Shown here in pieces: positions 7,603-18,378 of a stretch of DNA of 37,802 bases (positions are counted from its first letter, which is position 1; the number at the start of each line of letters is the position of its first letter). A program made the translations under genes and the position numbers. Below the pieces are notes generated by a model. That model was not told the origin of the DNA and did not search any database. It saw only the letters and a program-made list of their open reading frames with translations. Origin of the DNA: Luteimonas kalidii (lineage in GTDB: Bacteria > Pseudomonadota > Gammaproteobacteria > Xanthomonadales > Xanthomonadaceae); contig NZ_JARXRO010000018.1 of assembly GCF_029887935.1 (NCBI RefSeq), positions 483,207 through 521,008 on the forward strand. Direction: 5' to 3'.

Positions 7603-10575
7603 ATGACCGCGATGGCAGGACATCTGCAGGCGCGGGCACCCGGTTCGGCGTCCACGGTGCGACGCGTGGGAATCGGATTGGGCCTGCTGCTGATGGGGGG
7701 GCTGGCGGTGCTGCTGTGGCACGACCGCCAGGCGCGGATCGATGCTGCGCATCGCCAGAGCCTGGCGGTGGCGACCGGCGTCGATCGCCTGCTGCACTAC
7801 GGTCTTCGCAATCTCGAGCGTGCCCTTTCCGGCATCGCCGCCGATGCGGCGACCTGGGCCGCGCAGGCGCCCGAACAGCGCGACCTGCTGCTCGAAGAGT
7901 CGATCAAGGGCGTGGCCGAGCGCCAGCAGGAACTGCATTCGATCGTGCTGGTCGACGCGCAGGGTCGCGCGCTGTCCACGGGCGAGGGCGATCCGCAGCT
8001 GCCGCAGTGGCTGTCGCGGGGGTCGCAGCGCGGCGGTCTGGTGGTCGGTCCGCTGCAGGCCGACGGCGAGGGCGGCTGGTGGGTGCGCCTGGCCATGCCC
8101 TACGACGGATCGCGCTGGCTGCTGACGCGGCTGCGCACCGGCGAATTGGCGGGCATGATGCGCGACCTGGACATCGGTCGCGACGGCAACGTCGTCATGC
8201 TGGACCGCGATGGCGTGCTGCTGGCGCGCGTGCCCGATGGTGCGGAGCAGTCCTTCGTCGGGCGCCGCCTGCCGATGCCCGACGCCATCCTGGGCGGCGC
8301 GGAGGCCCTGACCCGGCGCAGCATCAGTCCACTCGACGGGCTCGACCGCGCCCGCGCGTTCAGTGCCGGCAGCGGGTACCCGCTGGTGGTGTCCGTGGGC
8401 CTGGGGATCGGCGAGGCGCTCGGGACGTGGTACCGGCTGGCGCTGGTCTCGCTGGTGGTGTCGCTGCTCTACTGGGCCGGCCTGGCGTTCCTGGTCCACC
8501 GGCTCGCGGCCGCCGAACGCTCGCATGCGGCGCTGGTCGACGAACTCGGTGCCCAGGCCGACTGGCTCGACCAGGCGCAGCGCGCGGCGAACACGGGCGT
8601 GTGGCGGATGGAGCCCGACGGCGAACACGTCAGGGTGTCGGCGCATACCGCGGCGATGTTCGGCCTCGAGCCGGTGGACGCCGTGTGGCCGTCGGCCCGG
8701 TTCTTCGCCCGGATGCACCCGGACGACCGCGAGCGGGTGCAGCGGGAATTCGCGCAGGCCTATGCCAGCGGACAACCGTACGTGGCCGAATACCGCGTGG
8801 TGCTGGAGGATGGCCGCGTGCGCTGGGTCAGCGCACGCGGCGGCGTCGCCGGCGATGCGCGTGGGGGCGGGCGGTTCGCGGGCACCGTGGTCGACGTCAC
8901 CGACCTGCACGAAGCGCGTGCGCGGATCGAACGCGCCGAAGCGCAGTTCAGGGCGCTGTTCGAGCGCAACCCGCTGCCGTTCTTCGTGTTCGACGCGCAG
9001 ACGCTGCGCTTCCTCGCGGTCAATCGCGCGGCGGTATCGGCCTACGGCTACAGCGTCGAGGAGTTCCTGGCGATGACCATCCTCGACATCCGGCCGGCCG
9101 AGGCCGCGGGCGCGGTCCTGGAATCGATGCGGCGGCGTTCCGGCACGGAGGACGTGGACGGGGTGTGGACCCATCGACGCCGCGACGGCAGCCTGCTGGA
9201 CGTGCGCGTGTTCAGCAGCGGCATCGAATTCTCCGGCCGGCCGGCGCGGCTCGTGTTGGCCGAGGACGTGAGCGACCGCGTCGCTTACGAACGCGACCTG
9301 GCCTGGCGCGCCACCCACGATCCCACCACCGGCCTGCCCACGCTGGCGGCGCTCACCCAGCGGCTCGATGCGCTGGTCAAGGAGGGCCGCAGCACGCGCT
9401 ACGTGGTCGCCTACGTACGGCTTCGCGAACTCGAGCGGCTGGCGCCCACGCTCGGACAGCGCATCGGCGATGCCATGCTGCGCGAAGTGGCCGGCCGGAT
9501 CGAGATGATCGGCGAGACGTTCGGCCTGGCCTGTCACTGGCCGGGTCAATCGTTCGTGGTGGTGGCGCTGGACGCCTCGCGTCGCGCGCAGCTGCTGTCC
9601 GAACTGGAGCAGGCGATCGAGACGCCGGTCGAGCTGGAAGGCGGCGCGCACCCGATCGAGGCCTCGATCGGCATCGCCGAGGGGCCCGAACCCGGCGAGG
9701 GCGCCGAGCAGGTGGCCGGGCACGCGGCGCTGGCTGCGCTGCAGGCGTGGCAGGAACAGGTTCCGGTGATGGCCTACGACCGGATCATGGCGGTGCAGGC
9801 CGGCGAGCGGCTGGTGCTGGCGCGCCGGATCCGCGAGGCGCTCGACCGGCAGGAATTCGAACTGCACTACCAGCCGATCCGGCGCATCTCGGACGGCCGG
9901 ATCGTGGCGCTGGAAGCGCTGCTGCGCTGGCGCCAGCGCGATGGCGGCTTCGTGCCGCCGGACGTATTCATCCCGCTGGCCGAGGCGTCCGGACTGATCG
10001 TCCCGATCGGGCGCTGGACCCTGGAGCAGGCGGCGCAGGCCCACGGCCGCGTGGCCGCGCACGGACACCACGACGTGGCGATCGCGGTCAACGTGTCGGC
10101 CGTCCAGCTGCTGGCCGACAACGTACCGGAGGTGATCCGCGACCTGCAGCGCGAGCACAGGCTGCCGCGTGGCGCGCTGCACGTGGAGCTGACCGAGAGC
10201 GTGCTGCTGCGCCAGCCCCAGGTGGCGCGCATGCGCATGCTGGAACTAAGGGTGGCGGGCGTGGGCATCGCGATCGACGATTTCGGCACCGGCTTTTCGA
10301 GCATGACCTACCTGCGCAACCTGCCGCTGGACTCAATCAAGATCGACCGTGGTTTCGTGCACCAGGTGCATGCGGACGAGCGCAATGCGTCGATCTGCCG
10401 TGCGCTGATCGCGCTGGCCCACGGACTCGGCCTGGGCACCGTGGCCGAGGGCGTGGAAACGGCGGAGGAGCTGGACTGGCTGCGCCGCAACGGCTGCGAC
10501 CAGGCGCAGGGCTACCACCTCGGCCGGCCTGCGCCGCTGGACAAGGTGATCGAATCGATCGTCGAGGCTGCCTAG
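7603..10575 (+). CDS. Membrane sensor with two PAS, degenerate GGDEF and EAL domains (c-di-GMP phosphodiesterase)
   Basis: A 990-residue sensor protein. TM1 lies near residues 22-39. A roughly 230-residue extracytoplasmic region, probably Cache-like, leads to TM2 near 276-300. Two PAS domains span about 323-430 and 446-560 (MHPDDRERVQ and NPLPFFVFDAQ segments). A GGDEF-fold domain covers about 566-720. Its active-site loop reads WPGQSF instead of GGDEF, so cyclase activity should be absent. The EAL domain (about 740-985) keeps EALLRW, VELTES, IDDFGTG and KIDRGF, so c-di-GMP hydrolysis is expected. The ATG at 7603 is chosen because it sits just before TM1; an upstream in-frame start at 7483 adds a non-membrane Arg-rich stretch. 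It converges with the second c-di-GMP gene, leaving a 14-base gap. Confidence 0.92.
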   Translation: MTAMAGHLQARAPGSASTVRRVGIGLGLLLMGGLAVLLWHDRQARIDAAHRQSLAVATGVDRLLHYGLRNLERALSGIAADAATWAAQAPEQRDLLLEESIKGVAERQQELHSIVLVDAQGRALSTGEGDPQLPQWLSRGSQRGGLVVGPLQADGEGGWWVRLAMPYDGSRWLLTRLRTGELAGMMRDLDIGRDGNVVMLDRDGVLLARVPDGAEQSFVGRRLPMPDAILGGAEALTRRSISPLDGLDRARAFSAGSGYPLVVSVGLGIGEALGTWYRLALVSLVVSLLYWAGLAFLVHRLAAAERSHAALVDELGAQADWLDQAQRAANTGVWRMEPDGEHVRVSAHTAAMFGLEPVDAVWPSARFFARMHPDDRERVQREFAQAYASGQPYVAEYRVVLEDGRVRWVSARGGVAGDARGGGRFAGTVVDVTDLHEARARIERAEAQFRALFERNPLPFFVFDAQTLRFLAVNRAAVSAYGYSVEEFLAMTILDIRPAEAAGAVLESMRRRSGTEDVDGVWTHRRRDGSLLDVRVFSSGIEFSGRPARLVLAEDVSDRVAYERDLAWRATHDPTTGLPTLAALTQRLDALVKEGRSTRYVVAYVRLRELERLAPTLGQRIGDAMLREVAGRIEMIGETFGLACHWPGQSFVVVALDASRRAQLLSELEQAIETPVELEGGAHPIEASIGIAEGPEPGEGAEQVAGHAALAALQAWQEQVPVMAYDRIMAVQAGERLVLARRIREALDRQEFELHYQPIRRISDGRIVALEALLRWRQRDGGFVPPDVFIPLAEASGLIVPIGRWTLEQAAQAHGRVAAHGHHDVAIAVNVSAVQLLADNVPEVIRDLQREHRLPRGALHVELTESVLLRQPQVARMRMLELRVAGVGIAIDDFGTGFSSMTYLRNLPLDSIKIDRGFVHQVHADERNASICRALIALAHGLGLGTVAEGVETAEELDWLRRNGCDQAQGYHLGRPAPLDKVIESIVEAA

Positions 10576-10589
10576 CGCCAGGCCCGCGA

Positions 10590-12650
10590 TCAGGCCAGCC
10601 GCGCAGCGAACTCCGTGGGCGGGCAGGGTCGTCCGAGGTGGAAGCCCTGCAGGCTGGTGCAGCCCAGTTCGGTCAGCAGGTGCTGCTGCGCTTCGGTCTC
10701 GACGCCTTCGGCGATCACCGTGAGGTTGAGCGTGCGCCCGAGCGCGATGATCGCCGAGACGATCGCCGCATCCTCGCCGCCGGCGACCAGGTCACGGACG
10801 AAGGCGCGGTCGATCTTGAGCTCGCTGGCCGGGAGCCGCTTGAGGTACAGCAGGCTGGAGTAGCCGGTGCCGAAGTCGTCGATCGATATCCCCACGCCGA
10901 GGTCGGCGAGGCGCTGCAGGATCGCCAGGCTCGCTTCCGGATCGTGCATGGCGGTGGATTCGGTGATCTCGAGCACCAGCGACGAGGCCGGCACCGCATG
11001 CGCCGACAGCGCGGTGCTGATCTTGCCGAACAGGCCCGGAGAGCGGAACTGGGTCGCGGACAGGTTCACCGAAACCGAGGGGATTTCGATGCCCTGCGCG
11101 CGCCACTGCGCCAGCTGGCGGCAGGCTTCGTTTATCACCCAGCGGCCGATCTCCAGGATCAGTCCGGTCTTCTCGGCCAGCGGAATGAAGCGGTCGGGCA
11201 TCACCATGCCCTGTTCGGGGTGGTGCCAGCGCAGCAGCGCCTCGACCCCCGTCAGCGGACCGGCCGGCGCGCGCAGCTTGGGCTGGTAGTGCAGCGAGAA
11301 TTCGTCGTGCCCCAGCGCGCGGCGCAGGTCCTGGGTGAGGGCAAGTTCCTCGTGCGCACCGCGGTTCATCGACGGCTCGAACAGGCAGTAGGCGTTGCGG
11401 CCCTGCTCCTTGGCCGAGTACATGGCCGCATCTGCATTGGCCAGCAGTTCGCGCGCGGTGGCGCCGTCGGTGCCGAACAGCGCCACGCCGATACTGGCAG
11501 TGATGTTGATCTCGCCGTGCTCGACCTCGACCGGCCTTGCGACCTGCAGCAACAGCTTCTCCGCCAGCGCCGCGGCATCGGACGCACCGTCCACGTCGGC
11601 CAGCACCACGAACTCGTCGCCGCCCAGGCGCGCGAGCGTGTCGCCCGCGCGCAGGTGGTCGGCCAGCCGCGCCGCGATCTGCAGCAGCAGCTTGTCGCCG
11701 ATCGGGTGGCCGTAGGCATCGTTCACCGCCTTGAAGCCGTCCAGGTCCACGAACAGCAGCGCGAAGCGGCCGCCGCCGCGGCCGGCGCGGCGGATCGCGT
11801 GCTCGAGCCGGTCCTCGAGCAGCAGCCGGTTCGGCAGCTTGGTGAGGTTGTCGTGCAATGCGAGATAGGTCAGCTCCTGGTTGGCCTTGTGCAGCGAACT
11901 GGCCAGCAGCGAGGTACGCTCCTGCAGGCGCCGGTCGAGGATCGCGACCACCAGCGCCATCGCCAGGATCGCGAACGTGGTGGTGCCGACCAGGCTGGCC
12001 AGCCAGTGCTGCGGGATCCCGTCCGCCAGCGCCGCGCCGCAGATGCTGCCGGGCGGGAACCGCGCCGCCGCCATGCCGGTGTAGTGCATGCCGACGATCG
12101 CGAAGCCCATCACCAGGGCCGCGCCCACCCGGCGGCGGAACACGCCCTTGCCGTCGCTGCGCAGCCGGAACGCGATCCACAGCGCCGCGCCCGCGGACAC
12201 CATGGCGATCAGGATCGAGGCGGCGAACCATCCGGCGTGGTAGTCGATGCCGGGCAGCATCCGCATGGCCGCCATGCCGACGTAGTGCATCGCCGCGATG
12301 CCGGCACCGAGCACCATCGCGGCCACCGCCAGGCGGCGGGGCGGCAGGCTGGGACCGGACACCACCCACAGCGCATAGCCGGCGCTGGCGATCGCGATCA
12401 GCAGCGAGTACAGGGTGATCGCCAGGTCGTAGCCCAGCGGGATCGGCAGGCGGAAGGCCAGCATGCCGATGAAGTGCATCGACCAGATGCCGACCCCCAT
12501 CGCGATCGCGCCCCCCAGCAGCCAGCCGCGTGCCGCCCAACCGCGGCTGGCGTCGATGCGGCCGGCCATGTCGAGCGCGACGTAGGCGGCCAGGGCCGCG
12601 ACCAGATACGAGGTCGCGACCAGCGCGGGTTGGTAGGAGCCGATCAGCAT
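10590..12650 (-). CDS. MHYT-GGDEF-EAL membrane protein (bifunctional c-di-GMP enzyme)
   Basis: A 686-residue protein. The first 240 residues form a seven-helix MHYT sensor with the repeated motifs SMHFIGM (57-63), AMHYVGM (120-126) and GMHYTGM (187-193), thought to bind a metal, possibly copper, and sense a diatomic gas. The GGDEF domain is intact: LGGDEF at 342-347, with the inhibitory-site RAGD at 334-337 five residues before it. The EAL domain keeps EALLRW (470-475), LEITES, IDDFGTG and KIDRAF. Both c-di-GMP synthesis and breakdown are therefore possible. The gene begins at the first ATG, and membrane helix 1 follows at once. Its promoter should lie in 12651-12965. Confidence 0.95.
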   Translation of the reverse strand: MLIGSYQPALVATSYLVAALAAYVALDMAGRIDASRGWAARGWLLGGAIAMGVGIWSMHFIGMLAFRLPIPLGYDLAITLYSLLIAIASAGYALWVVSGPSLPPRRLAVAAMVLGAGIAAMHYVGMAAMRMLPGIDYHAGWFAASILIAMVSAGAALWIAFRLRSDGKGVFRRRVGAALVMGFAIVGMHYTGMAAARFPPGSICGAALADGIPQHWLASLVGTTTFAILAMALVVAILDRRLQERTSLLASSLHKANQELTYLALHDNLTKLPNRLLLEDRLEHAIRRAGRGGGRFALLFVDLDGFKAVNDAYGHPIGDKLLLQIAARLADHLRAGDTLARLGGDEFVVLADVDGASDAAALAEKLLLQVARPVEVEHGEINITASIGVALFGTDGATARELLANADAAMYSAKEQGRNAYCLFEPSMNRGAHEELALTQDLRRALGHDEFSLHYQPKLRAPAGPLTGVEALLRWHHPEQGMVMPDRFIPLAEKTGLILEIGRWVINEACRQLAQWRAQGIEIPSVSVNLSATQFRSPGLFGKISTALSAHAVPASSLVLEITESTAMHDPEASLAILQRLADLGVGISIDDFGTGYSSLLYLKRLPASELKIDRAFVRDLVAGGEDAAIVSAIIALGRTLNLTVIAEGVETEAQQHLLTELGCTSLQGFHLGRPCPPTEFAARLA

Positions 12651-12965
12651 GGCGTGGCCGGACGAGGGGGGCTCGCCCGATCAAGCAATTGCCGTGCCAG
12701 CGGGCGTTCCGCCTGGCCCGCTTTTCCGCGACGTGACGCATCCAGAGGCAGTGCATGCGCGCAACCGCGCGCGGCCGCAAGTGACGCAGCACGGCACAGG
12801 TGCGATGGCAGGTGTCGCGCGACCGGTGCGCGCGCGCCTGCGGCGGACAGGCGAGACGGACTGCGCGCGCTTTGCCCGCGCGATCCGCGCAGCGGCCGCG
12901 ACGGGTTCCCGTCGTCCGTGCAGGCAGGCGCGTGCCGGCGATCCGGCACGCGCTCCGGCATGGGG
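12651..12965. other. Intergenic region between gcvP end and the MHYT gene start
   Basis: These 315 bases lie between two minus-strand genes. The gcvP-proximal end has a strong hairpin (12928-12953). The rest should contain the promoter of the MHYT gene, but I see no convincing -35/-10 pair and no credible gene; short frames here are Arg/Ala/Pro-rich as expected for non-coding GC-rich DNA. Confidence 0.6.
12928..12953 (-). terminator. Candidate transcription-end hairpin after gcvP
   Basis: GCGTGCCGG (12930-12938) pairs perfectly with CCGGCACGC (12943-12951) around the loop CGAT, and two more pairs extend the stem. It begins 13 bases past the gcvP stop. There is no T-run on the minus-strand exit side, so it may mark a factor-dependent end or stabilise the 3' end rather than act as a classic intrinsic terminator. 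Confidence 0.5.
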
Positions 12966-15911
<2,946 letters not shown>

Positions 15912-15959
15912 GGCGGGATCCGGAAGGGGGCGGGTGCCGCGCCGATGCTTCCGCAGGCG

Positions 15960-15977
15960 GTTCCGCATGGGCGGAAC
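15960..15977 (-). promoter_or_regulatory. Hairpin in the gcvP leader, possible expression platform
   Basis: GTTCCGC (15960-15966) and GCGGAAC (15971-15977) form a perfect 7-bp stem with a four-base loop, between the second aptamer and the start codon. No U-run follows on the minus strand, so control of translation or a competing fold is more likely than an intrinsic terminator. The link to the riboswitch is inferred from position only. Confidence 0.4.
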
Positions 15978-16008
15978 AACGCACGGACTCGCCGGCTTCG
16001 GCGATGCG

Positions 16009-16204
16009 CCCCTCTGTCCTTTTGCCTGAGAGTTTGGAGGTGCGGACGGTCTCCGCATGCCTCGTGCCCCTTCGGCGCCGTCTCCGGCCGGGCCGGGCGG
16101 TCTCTCCAGAGTGTCTGCCGCGTCCGGTGGTATCGGGCCTGAGCGATTACGGGCGTTTGCGCCTTCGGCAGCGCGGGCCTGGGCCCGTGCTTCTCCCACC
16201 GGAT
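16009..16204 (-). ncRNA. Tandem glycine riboswitch in the gcvP leader
   Basis: On the minus strand two glycine aptamers occur in tandem. The first (about 16203 to 16127) reads GGTGGGAGAAGCAC ... GCTGCCGAAGGCGCAAACGC ... TAATCGCTCAGGCCC and closes with ACCACC. The second (about 16125 to 16009) reads CTCTGGAGAGACC ... GCGCCGAAGGGGCACGAG ... CTCAGGCAAAAGGACAGAGG. The GGAGA, GCCGAAGG and CTCAGG segments are the conserved core of the class. In proteobacteria this element usually switches on glycine cleavage genes when glycine is plentiful, which fits its place 98 bases upstream of gcvP. Confidence 0.95.
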
Positions 16205-16213
16205 TGCGGGCCG

Positions 16214-16219
16214 ATTATA
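16214..16219 (-). promoter_or_regulatory. Consensus -10 box (TATAAT) for the riboswitch-gcvP transcript
   Basis: The minus strand reads GGGCTATAATCGG. A start about seven bases downstream would fall near 16207, right at the first riboswitch stem. No good -35 is seen at the standard distance in this very GC-rich stretch. Confidence 0.7.
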
Positions 16220-16340
16220 GCCCGCGGCCGGGCGCGGGCGCGTGGTCACGGACCGGCTGCCGGGAGCGTCGTCGGACTTGCTACCCTGAACGCACCGCGT
16301 CCCGAGCCCCCGCTTGCAACCCGATCCCGCCACCGCCCCG

Positions 16341-17063
16341 ATGGCCGCGCCGCCCGCAGCCGACCCCGCTGCCGAGGCCGACGCCGACCGCTCGATCGTT
16401 CGCCGCCTCTGGGACGTGTTCCGGCGCGAGCCGATGCTGCTGGTGACCTGCAGCTACCTGTTCGTCTCGATCGTCGGGCTGTGGGACCTGTACTGGTTCT
16501 ACCGGCGGTTCGACATCCCGATCCTGGAGTTCCTGCAGAGCAGCGACTACTTCGTCGCCGGCCTGCGCCGTCCGGCCTACGCGGGGCTGCTGGCGTGGAC
16601 GCTGCTGGTGGCGGCGCTCTCGATCTGGCCACAGCGCTGGCGCATGCGCCATCCCGAGCGCGCCGCGCGCCTGGATGGCCGCTGGTGGTTCCGGGCCTTC
16701 TTTCCGCGGCGGGGCGACTGGTGGGCGTACTTCGGCCTGCATCCCGAAACGACGGCGACGCTGACCGCGCTGGCGGTGATGGCGATGATGCTGTTCCACC
16801 AGAGCGATTCGCGCGCCGATGCGATCCGCGCCGGCGGCGGAAATGCGGTCCAGGTGGAGGACGGGCGGGGCCGCGTCGCCGGCGACTGGCGCATGCTGGG
16901 AACGAGCAGTGCCTACGTCTTCCTGTGGGATCCGGCGGAGCAACGTGCACTCGTGCTGCCGGTGGAATCGATCGCCGGCATCCGGCCGCTCGCCTCCGGC
17001 GCCGTGACTGTCGCACCCGGAGCCGCGCTACCGGCGTCGCCGTCAGGCGATGGACCGCCATGA
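16341..17063 (+). CDS. Uncharacterised three-helix membrane protein
   Basis: A 240-residue protein of no family I recognise. After a Pro/Ala/Asp-rich cytosolic start there are three likely membrane helices: MLLVTCSYLFVSIVGLWDLY, YAGLLAWTLLVAALSIW and TATLTALAVMAMMLFH. A soluble C-terminal part of about 80 residues follows (VQVEDGRGRVAGDWRMLGTS, then VLPVESIAGIRPL). The ATG at 16341 is preferred; a TTG at 16314 would add nine residues, and neither has a strong ribosome binding site. Its stop codon overlaps the start of the exporter gene (ATGA), so the two proteins are translationally coupled and may act together. It diverges from the gcvP riboswitch. Confidence 0.75.
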   Translation: MAAPPAADPAAEADADRSIVRRLWDVFRREPMLLVTCSYLFVSIVGLWDLYWFYRRFDIPILEFLQSSDYFVAGLRRPAYAGLLAWTLLVAALSIWPQRWRMRHPERAARLDGRWWFRAFFPRRGDWWAYFGLHPETTATLTALAVMAMMLFHQSDSRADAIRAGGGNAVQVEDGRGRVAGDWRMLGTSSAYVFLWDPAEQRALVLPVESIAGIRPLASGAVTVAPGAALPASPSGDGPP

Positions 17064-18307
17064 CGTCGCCCGCCGTTCCACTGCGCCGACTGGCGCTGCT
17101 GCTCGCGGGCCTGGCGATGTTCGGGCCGTTCTCGATCGACACCATCTTCCCGGCGTTCCCGGCGATGGGCGCGGACCTGGGCGCCGACAAGCTGGCGATG
17201 CAGCAGACGATCAGCGTGTACCTGATCGCCTACGCGCTGATGAGCCTGGTGCACGGGCCGCTGTCGGACATCCTCGGCCGGCGGCGGGTGATCCTGGCCG
17301 GGCTGGCGGTGTTCATCGTGGCCTCGGCCGGCTGCGCCGTGGCCGAGGACCTGCCCACGCTGCTGGCATTCCGCGCGCTTCAGGGACTGTCGGCGGGCGT
17401 GGGCCTGATCGTGGGCCGCGCGGTGATCCGCGACGTGCTGCAGGGCGACGATGCGCAGCGGCTGATGAGCCAGGTGTCGATGATCTTCGGTGCCGCGCCC
17501 GCGATCGCGCCGATCATCGGCGGCTGGCTGCTCGGCTGGGGCCGCTGGCCGCTGATCTTCTGGTTCCTGGTCGGGTTCTCGGCGCTGCTCATGCTCGCCA
17601 CGTGGCGCTGGTTGCCCGAAACCCTGCCGCAGGACGCGCGGCTGGCGATCGCGCCGCGCAAGCTGGCGCGCGATTACGCCTGGATCGCGCTCAACCCGCG
17701 GTTCCAGCGCCTCGCCGCCGCGGGCGCGTTCAACTTCGCCGCGCTGTTCCTGTACATCGCTTCGGCGCCTGCGTTCGTGCTCGACCTGCTGCGGCTGGAC
17801 GAACGCCAGTTCGGCTGGTTCTTCATCCCGATGATCAGCGGGATGATGCTCGGCGCCTTCGTGTCGGGACGCGCGGCGGGGCGGATCAGCGGCACCCGGC
17901 TGGTGAACATCGGCTTCGCCTGCAGTGGTGTGGCGGTAGCCGGCAATATCGCCTACAGCGCGCTGGCCGCGCAGCCGACGGTGCCCTGGGCGGTGCTGCC
18001 GATGACGCTCAATGCATTCGGCATCGCGCTGGTGTTCCCGATCCTCACCCTCGCGATCCTCGACATGTATCCGCGCCAGCGCGGTTCGGCCTCGTCGCTG
18101 CAGGCCTTCACCGGCCTGGTGCTGAACGCGCTGCTGGCGGGCGTGCTGTCGCCGCTGGTCAGCCACGACCCGCTGCACCTGGCGCTCACGGCGGCCGGCT
18201 TCGTGCTCGTGGGCTGGGTGTTCTGGCGCTGGGAACAGCGACGCGGGCGCACGCCGCCGGCGTGCCCGCAGGCCCCGGCCGAACTGGAGCCGACGGGTCA
18301 GCTGTAG
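17060..18307 (+). CDS. Bcr/CflA-type major facilitator drug exporter
   Basis: A 415-residue, twelve-helix MFS transporter. TM1 contains FGPFSIDTIFPAFPAMG, a typical Bcr/CflA opening. The loop between helices 2 and 3 has the MFS signature GPLSDILGRRRVIL, and helix 4 carries FRALQGLSAGVGLIVGRAVIRD, close to the drug/H+ antiporter motif. Members expel compounds such as bicyclomycin, sulfonamides, chloramphenicol or cysteine by proton antiport; the substrate here is unknown. The ATG overlaps the preceding stop by four bases. Confidence 0.92.
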   Translation: MTSPAVPLRRLALLLAGLAMFGPFSIDTIFPAFPAMGADLGADKLAMQQTISVYLIAYALMSLVHGPLSDILGRRRVILAGLAVFIVASAGCAVAEDLPTLLAFRALQGLSAGVGLIVGRAVIRDVLQGDDAQRLMSQVSMIFGAAPAIAPIIGGWLLGWGRWPLIFWFLVGFSALLMLATWRWLPETLPQDARLAIAPRKLARDYAWIALNPRFQRLAAAGAFNFAALFLYIASAPAFVLDLLRLDERQFGWFFIPMISGMMLGAFVSGRAAGRISGTRLVNIGFACSGVAVAGNIAYSALAAQPTVPWAVLPMTLNAFGIALVFPILTLAILDMYPRQRGSASSLQAFTGLVLNALLAGVLSPLVSHDPLHLALTAAGFVLVGWVFWRWEQRRGRTPPACPQAPAELEPTGQL

Positions 18308-18378
18308 GTCTCTGGCCGGGCGCACGCCGCTGTCGATGCCGGCGCCGGGAGCCGGCAGGGCAGGCGTTCGCGACGCTC

